Assembly (NCBI RefSeq): GCF_014838745.1
Contig: NZ_JABUXR010000001.1
Coordinates: 124,001 to 188,000 of the forward strand
DNA length: 64,000 bases
Direction: 5' to 3'
Source: Limosilactobacillus urinaemulieris
Lineage (GTDB): Bacteria; Bacillota; Bacilli; Lactobacillales; Lactobacillaceae
The notes beneath the pieces are model-generated. The model had not been told where the DNA came from and made no database searches. It was given only the letters and a program-made list of their open reading frames with translations. The translations under genes were made by a program, and so were the position numbers. Each line of letters begins with the position of its first letter. The first letter of the stretch is position 1. Shown one piece after another: positions 1 to 9,181 of this stretch.

Positions 1-888
1 AGTATCGCATTAAATAATGGAATTAGAAATCATGCTAAGGGTGAATTGATAACTGTCTTGGATGCTGATTCTGAGCTAAAGCCAAATTTTTTAGCTAACA
101 TGGTTAACCACTTCCAAAGTACGAATGTTATTGCGGTTGCAGCAAATATAAGAATCAAACGGGCTCTCAATCTGATTGAACTGGTTCAATATATTGAGTA
201 CTTAGTTGGTTACCAGCTAAAATCATCAGAACAGGTGCTCAATTTAGAGTATATTATCGGTGGGATAGGATCTACTTTCCGGCGTACTATTATGGAAGCA
301 GTAAATCTTTACGATACCGATACCGTCACGGAAGATATTGATTTAACAATGAAACTCTTAAGGCAATTTGGTAATGCATCATATAAGTTTTGCTATGCTT
401 TTGATTGTGTTGTATCCACACCAGCAGTTCATAATTTTAGACAACTTATTAAGCAAAGGTATCGGTGGAAATTTGGACGGTTTAGAGCACTCATCAAACA
501 CCGTAAATTAATTTTTAACAAGAAACTTAATCTTTACAGTATCACCTTAAGTTGGTGGAAATTACCTAAAGTTTTTTTCGAAGAATTTTTACTTTTGATA
601 GAACCGGTTATTTTAATCTGGATGTCTATTATTATTTTTATCCACTGTGACTTTTCGATCATATTTTCTATTTTGATTATCTATTTTATTTTTGCGATCG
701 ATACGATTATTGTTGAAAGCATCTCAACAAAAGTTAAATTAAAATTAACGTTAGTTTCGCCATTTACATACCTATTTCTATATATCATTAACATTGTTGA
801 TTTTATTTGTTTAGTACGTTGTATAGCTAATTTCAGGGAAATCTTATTGAAAAAAGGTCATAGCAAATGGACCCATGTGGAACGTTAA
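1..888 (+). CDS. Membrane glycosyltransferase family 2, 5' end outside window
   Basis: The frame is open from base 1, so the start lies upstream. The visible part begins inside a GT2 catalytic domain: an N-N-G-I...A-K-G-E stretch leads into the D-A-D-S metal-binding motif (bases 61-72), followed by E-D-I-D near residue 112 and a Q-R-Y-R-W segment near residue 151, the QxxRW signature of processive GT2 enzymes. Two or three hydrophobic segments follow. This layout fits PgaC/IcaA-like or related polysaccharide synthases that polymerise a sugar at the membrane from a nucleotide sugar. The sugar cannot be told from the sequence. A bidirectional terminator follows directly. The family assignment is firm, the substrate unknown. 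Confidence 0.8.
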   Translation, partial: SIALNNGIRNHAKGELITVLDADSELKPNFLANMVNHFQSTNVIAVAANIRIKRALNLIELVQYIEYLVGYQLKSSEQVLNLEYIIGGIGSTFRRTIMEAVNLYDTDTVTEDIDLTMKLLRQFGNASYKFCYAFDCVVSTPAVHNFRQLIKQRYRWKFGRFRALIKHRKLIFNKKLNLYSITLSWWKLPKVFFEEFLLLIEPVILIWMSIIIFIHCDFSIIFSILIIYFIFAIDTIIVESISTKVKLKLTLVSPFTYLFLYIINIVDFICLVRCIANFREILLKKGHSKWTHVER

Positions 889-890
889 GT

Positions 891-937
891 AAAATGGCAT
901 ATCATCATAGGTTAATTCTGTGATGGTATGCCATTTT
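891..937. terminator. Bidirectional intrinsic terminator
   Basis: A 17-bp stem with one G-U pair (891-907 with 921-937) sits between two convergent genes. It is flanked by A-rich and T-rich sequence on the two sides, so it can serve both. Confidence 0.75.
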
Positions 938-947
938 ATAAAAGCAA

Positions 948-1295
948 TTACTTGTTTTTCTTTAATGTTTTACGATATTCAGCACGTGTCATCGGTTTAT
1001 TTTCATCATTAGCTAGCTTGGTTGAAGTAAATGAAACTTTGATATGCTCTTCTTGATTACTATCTTTAACAGCTGGTTGATGACTAGATGGCTTAGAAAC
1101 TGAAGGGACTACTGGATGGCTCGTTATACTATCAGCAATCTCTAAAGTCTGTTTAGCAGTATTATAGTTACCTTCAATAACCCTTCGTAACTCCTTATTT
1201 GGATGGGGATCGTTATCGATTCTTGCCAATTCATTTTTAGAATTTTCCATAATTCTTTTTGATGAATTAATGATCTCTTGTAAATTACGTTCCAT
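948..1295 (-). CDS. Hypothetical 115-aa charged protein
   Basis: A small soluble protein that I do not recognise. It has a good ribosome binding site (AGGAG) upstream of the ATG. The N-terminal half is predicted to be helical and charged. The middle is rich in Ser, Pro and Val, and the C-terminus is strongly basic with an M-T-R-A-E-Y-R sequence; such tails occur in several small Lactobacillus proteins with coiled-coil or phage-shock-like character. It has no signal peptide or membrane segment. It ends against the terminator shared with the upstream glycosyltransferase and is transcribed alone. It is likely a real gene, given its length, RBS and clean flanks. Function unknown. Confidence 0.55.
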   Translation of the reverse strand: MERNLQEIINSSKRIMENSKNELARIDNDPHPNKELRRVIEGNYNTAKQTLEIADSITSHPVVPSVSKPSSHQPAVKDSNQEEHIKVSFTSTKLANDENKPMTRAEYRKTLKKNK

Positions 1296-1367
1296 ATATC
1301 CTGCTCCTAAATATTAGTACCTTCTAAATAATTATATCCCAACTTTATTATTTGTATACAAGCACAA

Positions 1368-1407
1368 GAAAAGCCTCAAGCGAAGAATTTAGTGCTTGAG
1401 GCTTTTC
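1368..1407 (-). terminator. Intrinsic terminator of the LPQTG surface protein gene
   Basis: A perfect 14-bp inverted repeat (1368-1381 with 1394-1407) lies 54 bases past the stop codon of the surface protein gene. On the minus strand it ends in a short T-rich stretch. Confidence 0.75.
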
Positions 1408-1460
1408 ACTTATCAGTACGAACAATTAAAGTCAGTTCTAGTTATCTTGGGAGGAGGTAA

Positions 1461-4229
1461 TTAGAATTCACGCTTCTTAGCAGCAAGGCCAAGACCAAAC
1501 ATTGCAGAAACAGCACCTAATGCAACAATAGCTGAGGCATTTTCGTTACCAGTTTGTGGCAATGTAGCAGCCTTAGTATCATTATTATTGTTGCTCTTAA
1601 CTGCAACCTTTTCAGAAACTAAACCATTGTTAACAGCATGGCTACTACTATTATTTACATTTGAACCATTGTTGTTAGTGATGATGCTATCATCGTTAGT
1701 ACTGTTTGAACCACTGTTATTGTTATCTGAACCGTTGTTAGCATTTTGGTTCCAATCAATGTTCTTAAGCAAGTTATTTGCTTGTTCAAGAAGTTGTGAA
1801 GCCTTAGCAGCGTTAGCAGCAGCTTCGTTAACAACCTTTTGGGCAGCCTCAACGTTTGCTTGAGCATCCTTTAAGTTTTGGTTAGCATTCAGAACATCTT
1901 GGTGAGCAGTCTTAACAGCTTCATCAGCCTTAGTCAGAGCATTTTCAGCATCATCGTAAGCTTTAGTAGCTGTAGCTAACTTATCATTAGCAGCCTTAGC
2001 AGCTTCGTCAGCTTTAGTTTCGGCATTACGAGCTTCGTCAAAGGCAGTTTGTGCTTTATTAAATGCTTCTTGAGCTGCAGCTTGTGCTTCGTCAGCCTTA
2101 GTTTCAGCATTACGAGCTTCATCAAAGGCAGTTTGTGCAGCTACAACGTTTGCCTTGGCAGTCTTAATATCATTAGCAGCCTTCTTGTAGTTGTAGCGAG
2201 CAACAATTACTTGGTGTTGAGCACCTTTAAGGTTTTGTTGAGCTTCTGTTAATGCGTTTTGAGCATTGTGTAAAGTAGTTTCTGCCTTTTCGGCTGCCTT
2301 TTCAGAACTCTCAACATTTTGTTGCCATTCATCTACAGTACCAGCCTTAGCAGCAGCTTCTGCAGCGTTTGTTTCAGCATTACGAGCTTCATCAAAGGCA
2401 GTTTGTGCAGCTGCAACATTAGCCTTAGCAACCTTAACATCATTAGCGGCCTTCTTGTAGTTGTTACGAGCAACAATTACTTGGTGTTGGGCAGCCTTAA
2501 GGTTTTGTTGAGCAGCTTCTAGATCATTATTAGCTTTCTTCACAGCTTCTTGAGATTTATTGTATGCAGTTTGGGCATTTTCAACAGCCTTAACTGTATC
2601 AAATGTAGCTTGAGCTTTTTGGCTTGCCGTATCAAATGCGTCAGAAGCAGCTTGTTCTGCTTCATCATTCCACTCATTTGGAGTATTGATGTTTTCCTGC
2701 TTAGCATCCATGTAAGCATTGAACTTCTCCAAGTAAGTATCATAGTTCTTCATATTATCAACAACACTCTTAGCTTTATTAAGAGCAACTGCGTTTTCAT
2801 GACTTGGATCGTGACGCCATGCACTCATTGCTTTTTGAAGTTCGTGGTTAGCATTATTGAAAATTTCTTCACGTGCTTGCTTAGAATCAGCAGCATTCTT
2901 ACTTGCTTTGTCATATGCGTCAGAAGCAGCTTGTTCTGCTTCATCATTCCACTCACTTGGATTATTGATGTTTTCCTGCTTAGCATCCATATATGCGTTG
3001 AAGGCTTTGGCAGCAGACGCACTATCAGTATTAGCACTATCAGCAGCATTCTTGTATTGGTAGAGCGGATCATTTTGTGCACTGGTCAAACTATTCTTAG
3101 CATCAGATTCTTCCTTACTTGCATCATCAAAAGCAGTTTGTGCATTTGATGCAGCATTTGATGCGGCGTTGTAATTGTTAATAGCATTAACATTGGCTTC
3201 GTGGGCAGCATCTAAAGCTGTATTTGCACTAGCAAGAGCAGAATTTGCATCTTCAAGTTTTGCTCCTGCATTATTAGCGTTATTTTGAGCTTCAGTATAT
3301 GCACTAGCGGCACTCTTAGCATTTTCCAAGCCGTTTTGAGCAGCAGTTACATTATTCTTTGCTTGGTCGGCTGCATCTTGAGCACCCTTAACAAGCTGTT
3401 CAGCTTTTTCTAGCGCACTCTTAGCATCATCGTAACTCTTAATAGCAGCAACGTTAGCTTCATGAGCATCATTCAAAGCTTTATTAGCATTAGCTAAAGT
3501 ACTCTTAGCTACTTCAAGCTTTTCACCAGCAGCATTAGCGGCAGCTTGTGCATCAGTAGCAGCCTTCTTAGCAGCAACTAAGGCATCAGAAGCTGTATTA
3601 AAGCTTTGCCCCGCTTCATTTGCTTTCTTTTGAGCGGCCATAGCAGCAGATTGAGCATCCTTAGCAACTTGTTTAGCAGTAGTGTAATCTTCAGCAGCCT
3701 TATTAGCGTTCTTAGAAGCAGCGTCTGCAGCACTCTTAGCAGCTTCGTAAGCAGTTGCGGCACTCTTAGCATTAGCAGAGGCACTAGTTAACGTTGTTTG
3801 TGCATTGCTTAAGTTTTGTGAAGCAGTAGCAGTATTATCAGTAATTCCCTTAGCTTGGCTAGTTAATTGAGCAGCTTCTGAAGTAGCAGCCTTTGGTTCA
3901 GTTGTGGTGCTTGAAGCAGGTACAGTAGTATCTGCATCACTCTTAACAGCAGCAGAGTTTGAAGCAATTGCGTTGGAATTAGCTGTGTTAGCACCAGCAA
4001 CAGTTGAGTTTGCATCAGAAACAGCATCTGAAGCAACAGCAGTAGAAGCAGCTGAAGAAGTAGTAGCAGTTTGTTCAGTAGCTGGTGTAGCATCAGCGTG
4101 AACAGCAGTAGCATTAGTGTTAGCTAATACTAAACCTGCCAAAGCGGCAGTAGTAGCAAGTCCAGCATAAACGATGCTCTTACCAGACTTGTACATCTTG
4201 TAATGTAAAGCATTATTACGGTTTTCCAT
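1461..4229 (-). CDS. Alanine-rich repeat surface protein with LPQTG anchor
   Basis: A sortase-anchored wall protein of about 922 residues. I place the start at base 4229, not further upstream: a GGGAGG ribosome binding site at 4239-4244 sits 9 bases before this ATG, and the protein then opens with a KxYKxGK-type signal (Y-K-S-G-K-S) and a hydrophobic core ending in V-H-A. Most of the chain is Ala/Lys/Glu/Asn-rich heptad-like sequence, expected to form a long coiled coil. Long internal repeats are visible: two copies of an F-N-A-Y-M-D-A-K-Q-E-N unit and two of a Q-H-Q-V-I-V-A-R unit. The C-terminus has an Asn/Ser-rich spacer, L-P-Q-T-G, a hydrophobic segment and a basic K-K-R-E-F tail. An adhesive stalk is inferred; no ligand domain is seen. 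Confidence 0.85.
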   Translation of the reverse strand: MENRNNALHYKMYKSGKSIVYAGLATTAALAGLVLANTNATAVHADATPATEQTATTSSAASTAVASDAVSDANSTVAGANTANSNAIASNSAAVKSDADTTVPASSTTTEPKAATSEAAQLTSQAKGITDNTATASQNLSNAQTTLTSASANAKSAATAYEAAKSAADAASKNANKAAEDYTTAKQVAKDAQSAAMAAQKKANEAGQSFNTASDALVAAKKAATDAQAAANAAGEKLEVAKSTLANANKALNDAHEANVAAIKSYDDAKSALEKAEQLVKGAQDAADQAKNNVTAAQNGLENAKSAASAYTEAQNNANNAGAKLEDANSALASANTALDAAHEANVNAINNYNAASNAASNAQTAFDDASKEESDAKNSLTSAQNDPLYQYKNAADSANTDSASAAKAFNAYMDAKQENINNPSEWNDEAEQAASDAYDKASKNAADSKQAREEIFNNANHELQKAMSAWRHDPSHENAVALNKAKSVVDNMKNYDTYLEKFNAYMDAKQENINTPNEWNDEAEQAASDAFDTASQKAQATFDTVKAVENAQTAYNKSQEAVKKANNDLEAAQQNLKAAQHQVIVARNNYKKAANDVKVAKANVAAAQTAFDEARNAETNAAEAAAKAGTVDEWQQNVESSEKAAEKAETTLHNAQNALTEAQQNLKGAQHQVIVARYNYKKAANDIKTAKANVVAAQTAFDEARNAETKADEAQAAAQEAFNKAQTAFDEARNAETKADEAAKAANDKLATATKAYDDAENALTKADEAVKTAHQDVLNANQNLKDAQANVEAAQKVVNEAAANAAKASQLLEQANNLLKNIDWNQNANNGSDNNNSGSNSTNDDSIITNNNGSNVNNSSSHAVNNGLVSEKVAVKSNNNNDTKAATLPQTGNENASAIVALGAVSAMFGLGLAAKKREF

Positions 4230-4261
4230 AATAATAATCCTCCCTTTGAATAAACATATAA

Positions 4262-5356
4262 AAAAAACTAGAAGAGGCACTCCAATCTTTTAGCAATCCC
4301 GAAGTTGTTTTTGAAGCAACAGGTGTTTATTCACGGCGGCTTCAGCGCTTCCTTGATGATCTTGACCAGGACTATACCTGCCTTAACCCGCTAGTTGCCA
4401 AGAAGCAGCTTGATGGCCTTCGACCGTATAAAACTGATCGTAATGATGCCCGGCACCTTGCCGAAACACAATTTATCATGAACCGGGCAATTACTTATAA
4501 GATCAGCCCAACTTACCGTAAGTTAATGGATTTCAGCCGATTTTATCAAGAAGTCTGTAAAGACGTTGCAACTCACAAAAATCGCCTCCACCGCTCACTC
4601 CAGCTTGTCTTTCCTGAGATTGAACACGTATTAAGTAATACTAATAATGAACTGTACTGGTCGGTGGTTAGTCGATTTTCTCAAGCAACTCGGGTTACTG
4701 GAGAATATACTTTCGCTGAAGTCGCTGATAGTATCCTTAAAGGAACCCATAAGAATATTTCCAAATCCCGTGCTGAACAGATTGCGCATAGTCTTTATTC
4801 AGCAGCCCGTCTTTCGTATTCAGCAGTTGATGATGATTCACCTGTCTACCTGCAAGTAAACCACCTGGTAACCCAAATTCAGGAAGGAACCAAGCTTAAG
4901 AGCAAGATCATTGAACAGATGACCGTCCTCGCAAAGGAATTACCTGAATATAATAAACTCCTTAGCATTCCTGGATTAGGTGCCCGGACCGTTGTTTCTT
5001 TAATCGGTGAGCTTGGTGATATTCGGCGCTTTCGTAATAGTAATGCGCTAAATGCTTTCATTGGAATCGATCTACGGCATTATGAATCTGGTGACTATGT
5101 CGCAAATGATCACATTAGTAAACGCGGTAACACGGTTGCCAGGAAGATCCTCTTTAAGGCAATTCAGAACATCGCTTCAGCAGCTCATTACCACCCTAAC
5201 CATATTAACGATTACTATCAGCGACGAAAAATGGACGCTGGGCAATACGGAACTAAAAAGATCGCAATCGCAGCAATTCACCGACTAATTCGAACAATTT
5301 ATCATCTCGTCATCAATAATCAATTCTATGATTACTCCTTAGCTACTAAAGGATAA
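4262..5356 (+). pseudogene. 5'-truncated IS110-family transposase
   Basis: The frame is open from about 4262 and encodes most of an IS110 transposase. The C-terminal half has the Transposase_20 helix-hairpin region (I-P-G-L-G-A-R-T) and the I-S-K-R-G-N segment carrying the catalytic Ser of this family. The N-terminal DEDD half keeps E-A-T-G-V-Y and T-D-R-N-D-A, but the first acidic motif (family form G-I-D-V-x-K) is missing, because the reading frame is closed by a TAA at 4259. About 50 codons are lost. The first ATG in frame, at 4478, would give only 292 residues. The remnant is therefore probably inactive. It abuts the upstream side of the divergent LPQTG gene. Confidence 0.8.
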
Positions 5357-5800
5357 CCAGCAGAATTGGATATAGGATCAAGTTCAGTCCACTGTTTAAA
5401 TCAGCATTAACATTGGGCTTTTTTGTCGTGGATCTAGATCACCGTTACACGCATTCAATTACTAAATTTAAATTAAAGAAAAGTACTAATTGGATCCAAT
5501 AATTACTTTGAATCATCATTACTATATTAGACTTGTGATAAAATTTTAACTATTTTTAACAAATTATTCTCGTTTTCGTAACAAAATGATAAAGCAATTC
5601 ACAGATTTATAAGAAGTTGTTCATTAAGTGAGCTAAAGCTGTTTTGGTAGTGATAAGTTAAAAATAGTGATTTATGCTCACGAATCCTTGTCCTTAAGGG
5701 ATCCTAAATTAGTTCATTAGGGAAGCTCGTTTACCCCCCCCCCACTTCAAAAAGTTCAAATTCGCTTATCCCTTTATCAGTGAAATTTTTTTGAGATCTT
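5357..5800. other. AT-rich intergenic region with a C10 tract
   Basis: No gene is seen here. The first ~100 bases probably belong to the right end of the IS110 remnant; IS110 elements lack clear terminal repeats, so the edge cannot be placed. The rest is AT-rich without a convincing coding frame. A run of ten C at 5734-5743 lies shortly beyond the aldo/keto reductase stop codon. Confidence 0.5.
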
Positions 5801-6619
5801 TTAGTAATTATTTTCCTGCATTGTAGCTGGCCAACCATCAATTGACTTCTTAACATCAAGATCACGAAGCTTTGCCATTTCCTCACCATTAAGTTCAAAG
5901 TCAAAAATATCAATATTTTCTTCCATATGCTTAGTGTTTAATGATTTAGGAATAACAACAATTCCACATTGAATTAAATAGCGTAAGGTGACTTGAGCTG
6001 GTGTTTTCTGATATTTATCACCAATCTCTTTTAGAATAGGAATATCTAAGAAACCAGGATTACCTTCTCCCAGAGGTGCATATGATTCATGAACTATATT
6101 ATTTGCAGTTAAGTAATCATGCATCCGCTGTTGTTGCCAAAGAATATGAGTCTCAATTTGGTCAACAACTGGTTTAATTGACGAATGATCAATAATCTCT
6201 TGAACTTGTAGTTCATTAAAGTTGCTTAAGCCAATTGCACGGATTTTACCTTCCTGATATGCATCTTCCAATGCTCGGTAAGTTTCTAAATCATTTCCCA
6301 TTGGCCAATGAATTAGTACAAGATCAAAGTAGTCCTGATTGAAGTCAAGCAATGAGCCATCTAGCCCTTTCTTAGTCTCTTCATAGCCACTCGTTTGGAC
6401 CTTAGTTGTTACAAACAGTTGCTCACGATCAAGACCACTTTCCTTAATCGCTTCACCAACGCCCTCCTCATTTCCATAGTACTGCGCAGTATCAATCATT
6501 CGGTAACCTAAGCGAAGTGCCTTCGCAACATTCAATAAAGTAGTATTAGGAGTAATTTGGTATGTTCCGAATCCAATCATTGGCATTTCAAGACCATTAT
6601 TAAGTTTTACTATTTTCAT
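5801..6619 (-). CDS. Aldo/keto reductase
   Basis: An NAD(P)H-dependent aldo/keto reductase of 272 residues, acting in the cytosol on aldehydes or ketones. The start at 6619 is chosen because the AAGGAG site directly abuts the ATG at 6628, which would leave no spacer, whereas 6619 has 9 bases. The family tetrad is visible: Asp43 and Tyr48 in D-T-A-Q-Y-Y-G-N, Lys73 in T-T-K-V, and His104 in L-I-H-W-P. G-L-S-N-F and I-P-K-S, typical for cofactor binding, follow. Its size and motifs match the small 2,5-diketogluconate reductase-like (AKR5) group of lactobacilli. The physiological substrate is unknown. It is transcribed alone. Confidence 0.85.
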   Translation of the reverse strand: MKIVKLNNGLEMPMIGFGTYQITPNTTLLNVAKALRLGYRMIDTAQYYGNEEGVGEAIKESGLDREQLFVTTKVQTSGYEETKKGLDGSLLDFNQDYFDLVLIHWPMGNDLETYRALEDAYQEGKIRAIGLSNFNELQVQEIIDHSSIKPVVDQIETHILWQQQRMHDYLTANNIVHESYAPLGEGNPGFLDIPILKEIGDKYQKTPAQVTLRYLIQCGIVVIPKSLNTKHMEENIDIFDFELNGEEMAKLRDLDVKKSIDGWPATMQENNY

Positions 6620-6721
6620 TAAACTCATCTCCTTATCTCTATTATATTATTTCTTTGTTATGATTGTTGTTTTGACAATTAGTTAAAGTAAATATATGCT
6701 TATTATTACTAAAAATTTAAA

Positions 6722-6747
6722 AATAAAAAAGCCCGGGCGAACCCGGA
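6722..6747 (-). terminator. Terminator of the RNase P RNA gene
   Basis: A GC-rich hairpin (CCGGG, TTCG loop, CCCGG) is followed on the minus strand by TTTTTTATTTTT. It closes the rnpB transcript. Confidence 0.85.
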
Positions 6748-6748
6748 C

Positions 6749-7147
6749 CACCTGAATGCAAGAATCTGTAGGCCATGTTTTGTCGTAGTATAACTATCAG
6801 GTAAAAGTTATACCGAGGTAATCATCTATCTCAGAGCATAAAGCTCTCCCCTGGAATCACTTCAATTCGTTATCCAAAGCTCCCCTACCGTAGTTTGGGT
6901 TTACCGCTTGAGGGGTTTACCGCGTTCCACCAATAAAGTTTCCCTTATTGTATCGTCACTGTGGCACTTTTCAGGAATACTCGGACATAGTAAAACCGTA
7001 GTCATTTCTTCCGCCGTTACCGAATAAATCGGTACCCCGCCTTATTTTTTCAGCGAGCACAAACACTACAGACATCGCAGTCTGTGCGAGCATGGACCTT
7101 CCTAACATAACATCAGTTATGCTCAATTACCCAAGACTTGCATCTGA
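6749..7147 (-). ncRNA. rnpB: RNase P RNA, type B
   Basis: Catalytic RNA of RNase P, which matures tRNA 5' ends. Read on the minus strand, the region contains hallmark conserved segments of the Bacillus-type (B) RNA: GGAAGGTCCATGCTCGCAC near the 5' end, GTGCCACAGTGACGA in the middle, GTGGAACGCGGTAAACCCC, AGATAGATGATTACC, and ACAAAACATGGCCTACAGA near the 3' end. The ends are set by the P1 pairing of ATGCAAG near 7143-7137 with CTTGCAT at 6762-6756. It begins only a few bases past the gpsB stop codon and ends in a strong terminator. The gpsB-rnpB order is common in Lactobacillales and Bacillus. The boundaries are accurate to a few bases. Confidence 0.95.
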
Positions 7148-7152
7148 AATTA

Positions 7153-7524
7153 TTAAAGTAAGTGTGAGTCGTTCTCTTGACCATTAGCTCCCATTTGAGC
7201 ACCAAAGACACGCCGTTCCAAATTAGATAACCGCTTTAAGATATCCATGTTAGTAGCGTTAGAAACTGGTTGAGAAGCAACCCCATTATTCATTGATGAA
7301 CCAACTTCAACTTGACGGTTAAGTTCATCAACCTTAGCACGAAGTCGTTCATTCTCACTATTTAAACGATCAACTTCCTTGTTAAAGGTGTCATAATCTT
7401 TGATAACATCGTCCAAGAAGGAATCAACATCAGCTTCATCGTAGCCTTTTCCGATGTTCCGTTCTTTAAATTGCTTATGCAAAATATCTTGTGGAGTAAA
7501 TTTAATGTTATCCAATTTATACAC
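7153..7524 (-). CDS. gpsB: Cell division protein GpsB
   Basis: A DivIVA-domain cytoplasmic protein of 123 residues that links the division machinery to class A penicillin-binding proteins. The N-terminal DivIVA-like domain (residues about 6-70) shows F-T-P-Q-D-I, the [11 protein letters not shown] motif and a coiled coil. A flexible Ser/Asn linker follows, then the short C-terminal helix bundle ([14 protein letters not shown]) that makes GpsB hexameric. Length and motif order match the family. It lies between ypsA and rnpB, close to recU and PBP1A, the conserved neighbourhood of this gene; PBP1A homologues are its known partners. Confidence 0.95.
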   Translation of the reverse strand: MYKLDNIKFTPQDILHKQFKERNIGKGYDEADVDSFLDDVIKDYDTFNKEVDRLNSENERLRAKVDELNRQVEVGSSMNNGVASQPVSNATNMDILKRLSNLERRVFGAQMGANGQENDSHLL

Positions 7525-7622
7525 CTCAATTGCTAAACTTCAAAAGTACATTAATTATCATACCTAACTCATCCCGCAAATTCAAGCAATTTCGCCTGAT
7601 ATTCACGAAAACCTAGAATTTA

Positions 7623-8201
7623 TCATTTATCTGCTTCTTCCGCTTCCTGTTGACGTTCTTGCCATTCAATGGCTGCTTCCTGAAGTTCATCAAAGTCGAT
7701 TAAGCGATAAGAATAATCATGGTTAGCTTGATACTTTTGAATTGCCTGGTAACCATACTTTTCCTTTCCTTCATGGTCTGGATCGTAAAGTAAGAGCGCC
7801 TCATCGGTATGAGTTAACATGAACTGCTGAAAGGCACGAAGCTGTTGCGGTGACTGATATGGATGATCGCTGACACTCGCACTGAAATCAACAGCCGATT
7901 GAAGGTTAGCTAATTTAGCTTGATTATTCTCATTCCATTGTTGACCAAACTCGGTAAACGGCAGCATCATCGAAATCTTCAACTGTGGATAATCATCCCT
8001 TAGTTTCAACGCTACTTCAATTGCCCATTGCTCAGTTCCCAACTGAGGACCAGTAATCAACCAAAATTCTTCATCACTCTCTTCTAGTCGTGCTTTTAGT
8101 TCACGAGAAAGGACATCTTTGATTACAGTAACTTTTGGATCATCATCCTTGAAAACATTTAATTCATAGCTCCGGTAACCCGTGATCCATAATCGACGCA
8201 T
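7623..8201 (-). CDS. ypsA: YpsA-like SLOG-fold protein (DUF1273)
   Basis: A cytosolic protein of 192 residues. It opens with R-L-W-I-T-G-Y-R-S-Y-E-L, the diagnostic start of YpsA proteins, then has L-I-T-G-P-Q-L-G-T-E-Q-W and the M-M-L-P-F region, which fits the SLOG Rossmann-like fold that binds nucleotide-derived ligands. The last ~25 residues are acidic and Gln/Glu-rich. In Bacillus and Staphylococcus YpsA has been connected with cell division and lies beside gpsB, as it does here (about 100 bases apart, same strand). Family assignment is firm; the molecular activity is unknown for the family. Confidence 0.9.
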   Translation of the reverse strand: MRRLWITGYRSYELNVFKDDDPKVTVIKDVLSRELKARLEESDEEFWLITGPQLGTEQWAIEVALKLRDDYPQLKISMMLPFTEFGQQWNENNQAKLANLQSAVDFSASVSDHPYQSPQQLRAFQQFMLTHTDEALLLYDPDHEGKEKYGYQAIQKYQANHDYSYRLIDFDELQEAAIEWQERQQEAEEADK

Positions 8202-8280
8202 TTAATCGCCACCTTTTTCTACTATTATATAGGTAAAGTTATTTTTAGAGGAAGTGTTTATTTACTGCAATATAGACCAA

Positions 8281-8485
8281 ACGTGTTCTCCATGACCTTC
8301 CTCGAGCTAACGTTCTAGGCAACCGCCAGGAACTTGCTAGAGCTAATGTTCTAGGCGACTGAGCCGAAATGCGTTCGCCATGACCGCAACTTCCGCCTAG
8401 CTATCCCGTCCTTGATTGTAAACAATCATCGTCCGGGATTTTCTAGTGCTCAGTTGCTAATTCGTCACGGCTCGCACTCTAAATT
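8281..8485. repeat. Hairpin-rich dispersed repeat, copy A
   Basis: Non-coding. It shares modules with the copies near 41.3-41.5 kb and 60.3-60.7 kb: ACCTTCCTCGAGCTAACG (8295-8312), a CTAGGCGACTGAGCCGAAATG module (near 8351-8372) and the closing GGCTCGCACTCT (8469-8480). An internal hairpin pairs ATCCCGTCC...GATTGT with AATCAT...TCCGGGAT (8402-8441). It lies between divergent ypsA and recU, so part of it may carry their promoters. A recU promoter-like TATAAT is at 8521-8527. Confidence 0.7.
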
Positions 8486-8551
8486 TAATCATTCTGTATC
8501 AATCATCTTGATGTATCTCTGGTATAATACTTCTAGTTAGGAGAGTGATCA

Positions 8552-9169
8552 ATGGTGAATATTCACTATCCCAATGGTCAGCAACCGAAGCGGGAGTATA
8601 ACCCGCAACGAGATTTGCCGACCCCCCATCAATCGATTTACGCAAAACGGGGAATGTCACTGGAAGATGAAATTAATCATAGCAACCAGTATTATTTAAC
8701 AAACCACATTGCCGTGATTCATAAGAAGCCAACACCAATCCAGTTAGTAAAGGTTGATTACCCGAAGCGAAGTGCTGCCGTTATTAAGGAAGCTTATTTT
8801 CGTCGACCATCAACGACCGACTATAACGGTGTCTACAAAGGCTACTACATTGACTTTGACGCGAAGGAAACGCGGAATAAGCGATCATTCCCGTTGAAGA
8901 ATTTTCATCCCCACCAAATTCGCCACATGCGTGAATGTATCAAGCAGGGTGGGATCTGTTTCGCATTTATTAAATTTACCGAATTAGATCTTATTTATTT
9001 ACTACCAGCTACCAACCTGTTTGAATTCTGGGATCAGCAAGAATCCGGCGGTCGAAAATCAATTCCGCTTGCTTCAATTGAGAAGTGCGGCTATCAAATT
9101 GGTTACCGACTTAATCCCCGTCTTCCGTACTTGGAAGCAGTCGACCGAATTATTGCTAATACAAAGTAA
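8552..9169 (+). CDS. recU: Holliday junction resolvase RecU
   Basis: A structure-specific nuclease that resolves Holliday junctions in recombination and chromosome segregation; 205 residues, within the family's usual 200-210. The catalytic core is visible: an R-G-M-S-L-E-D-E-I-N helix near residue 35, then D-Y-N-G-V-Y-K-G-Y-Y-I-D-F-D-A-K-E-T (about residues 91-108), holding the Asp, Glu/Asp and Lys of the PD-(D/E)xK-type site. H-P-H-Q-I-R-H-M near residue 122 and a conserved C-terminal part follow. It is separated by 12 bases from the PBP1A gene and surely shares its operon, the standard Firmicutes arrangement. Confidence 0.95.
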   Translation: MVNIHYPNGQQPKREYNPQRDLPTPHQSIYAKRGMSLEDEINHSNQYYLTNHIAVIHKKPTPIQLVKVDYPKRSAAVIKEAYFRRPSTTDYNGVYKGYYIDFDAKETRNKRSFPLKNFHPHQIRHMRECIKQGGICFAFIKFTELDLIYLLPATNLFEFWDQQESGGRKSIPLASIEKCGYQIGYRLNPRLPYLEAVDRIIANTK

Positions 9170-9181
9170 AAGGAGAATATC

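Noticed and set aside
1588-3149. Long open frames on the plus strand inside the Ala-rich surface protein gene
   Set aside because: They are opposite-strand shadows of a strongly biased repeat sequence (poly-Ala/Lys codons), lack ribosome binding sites and show no domain.
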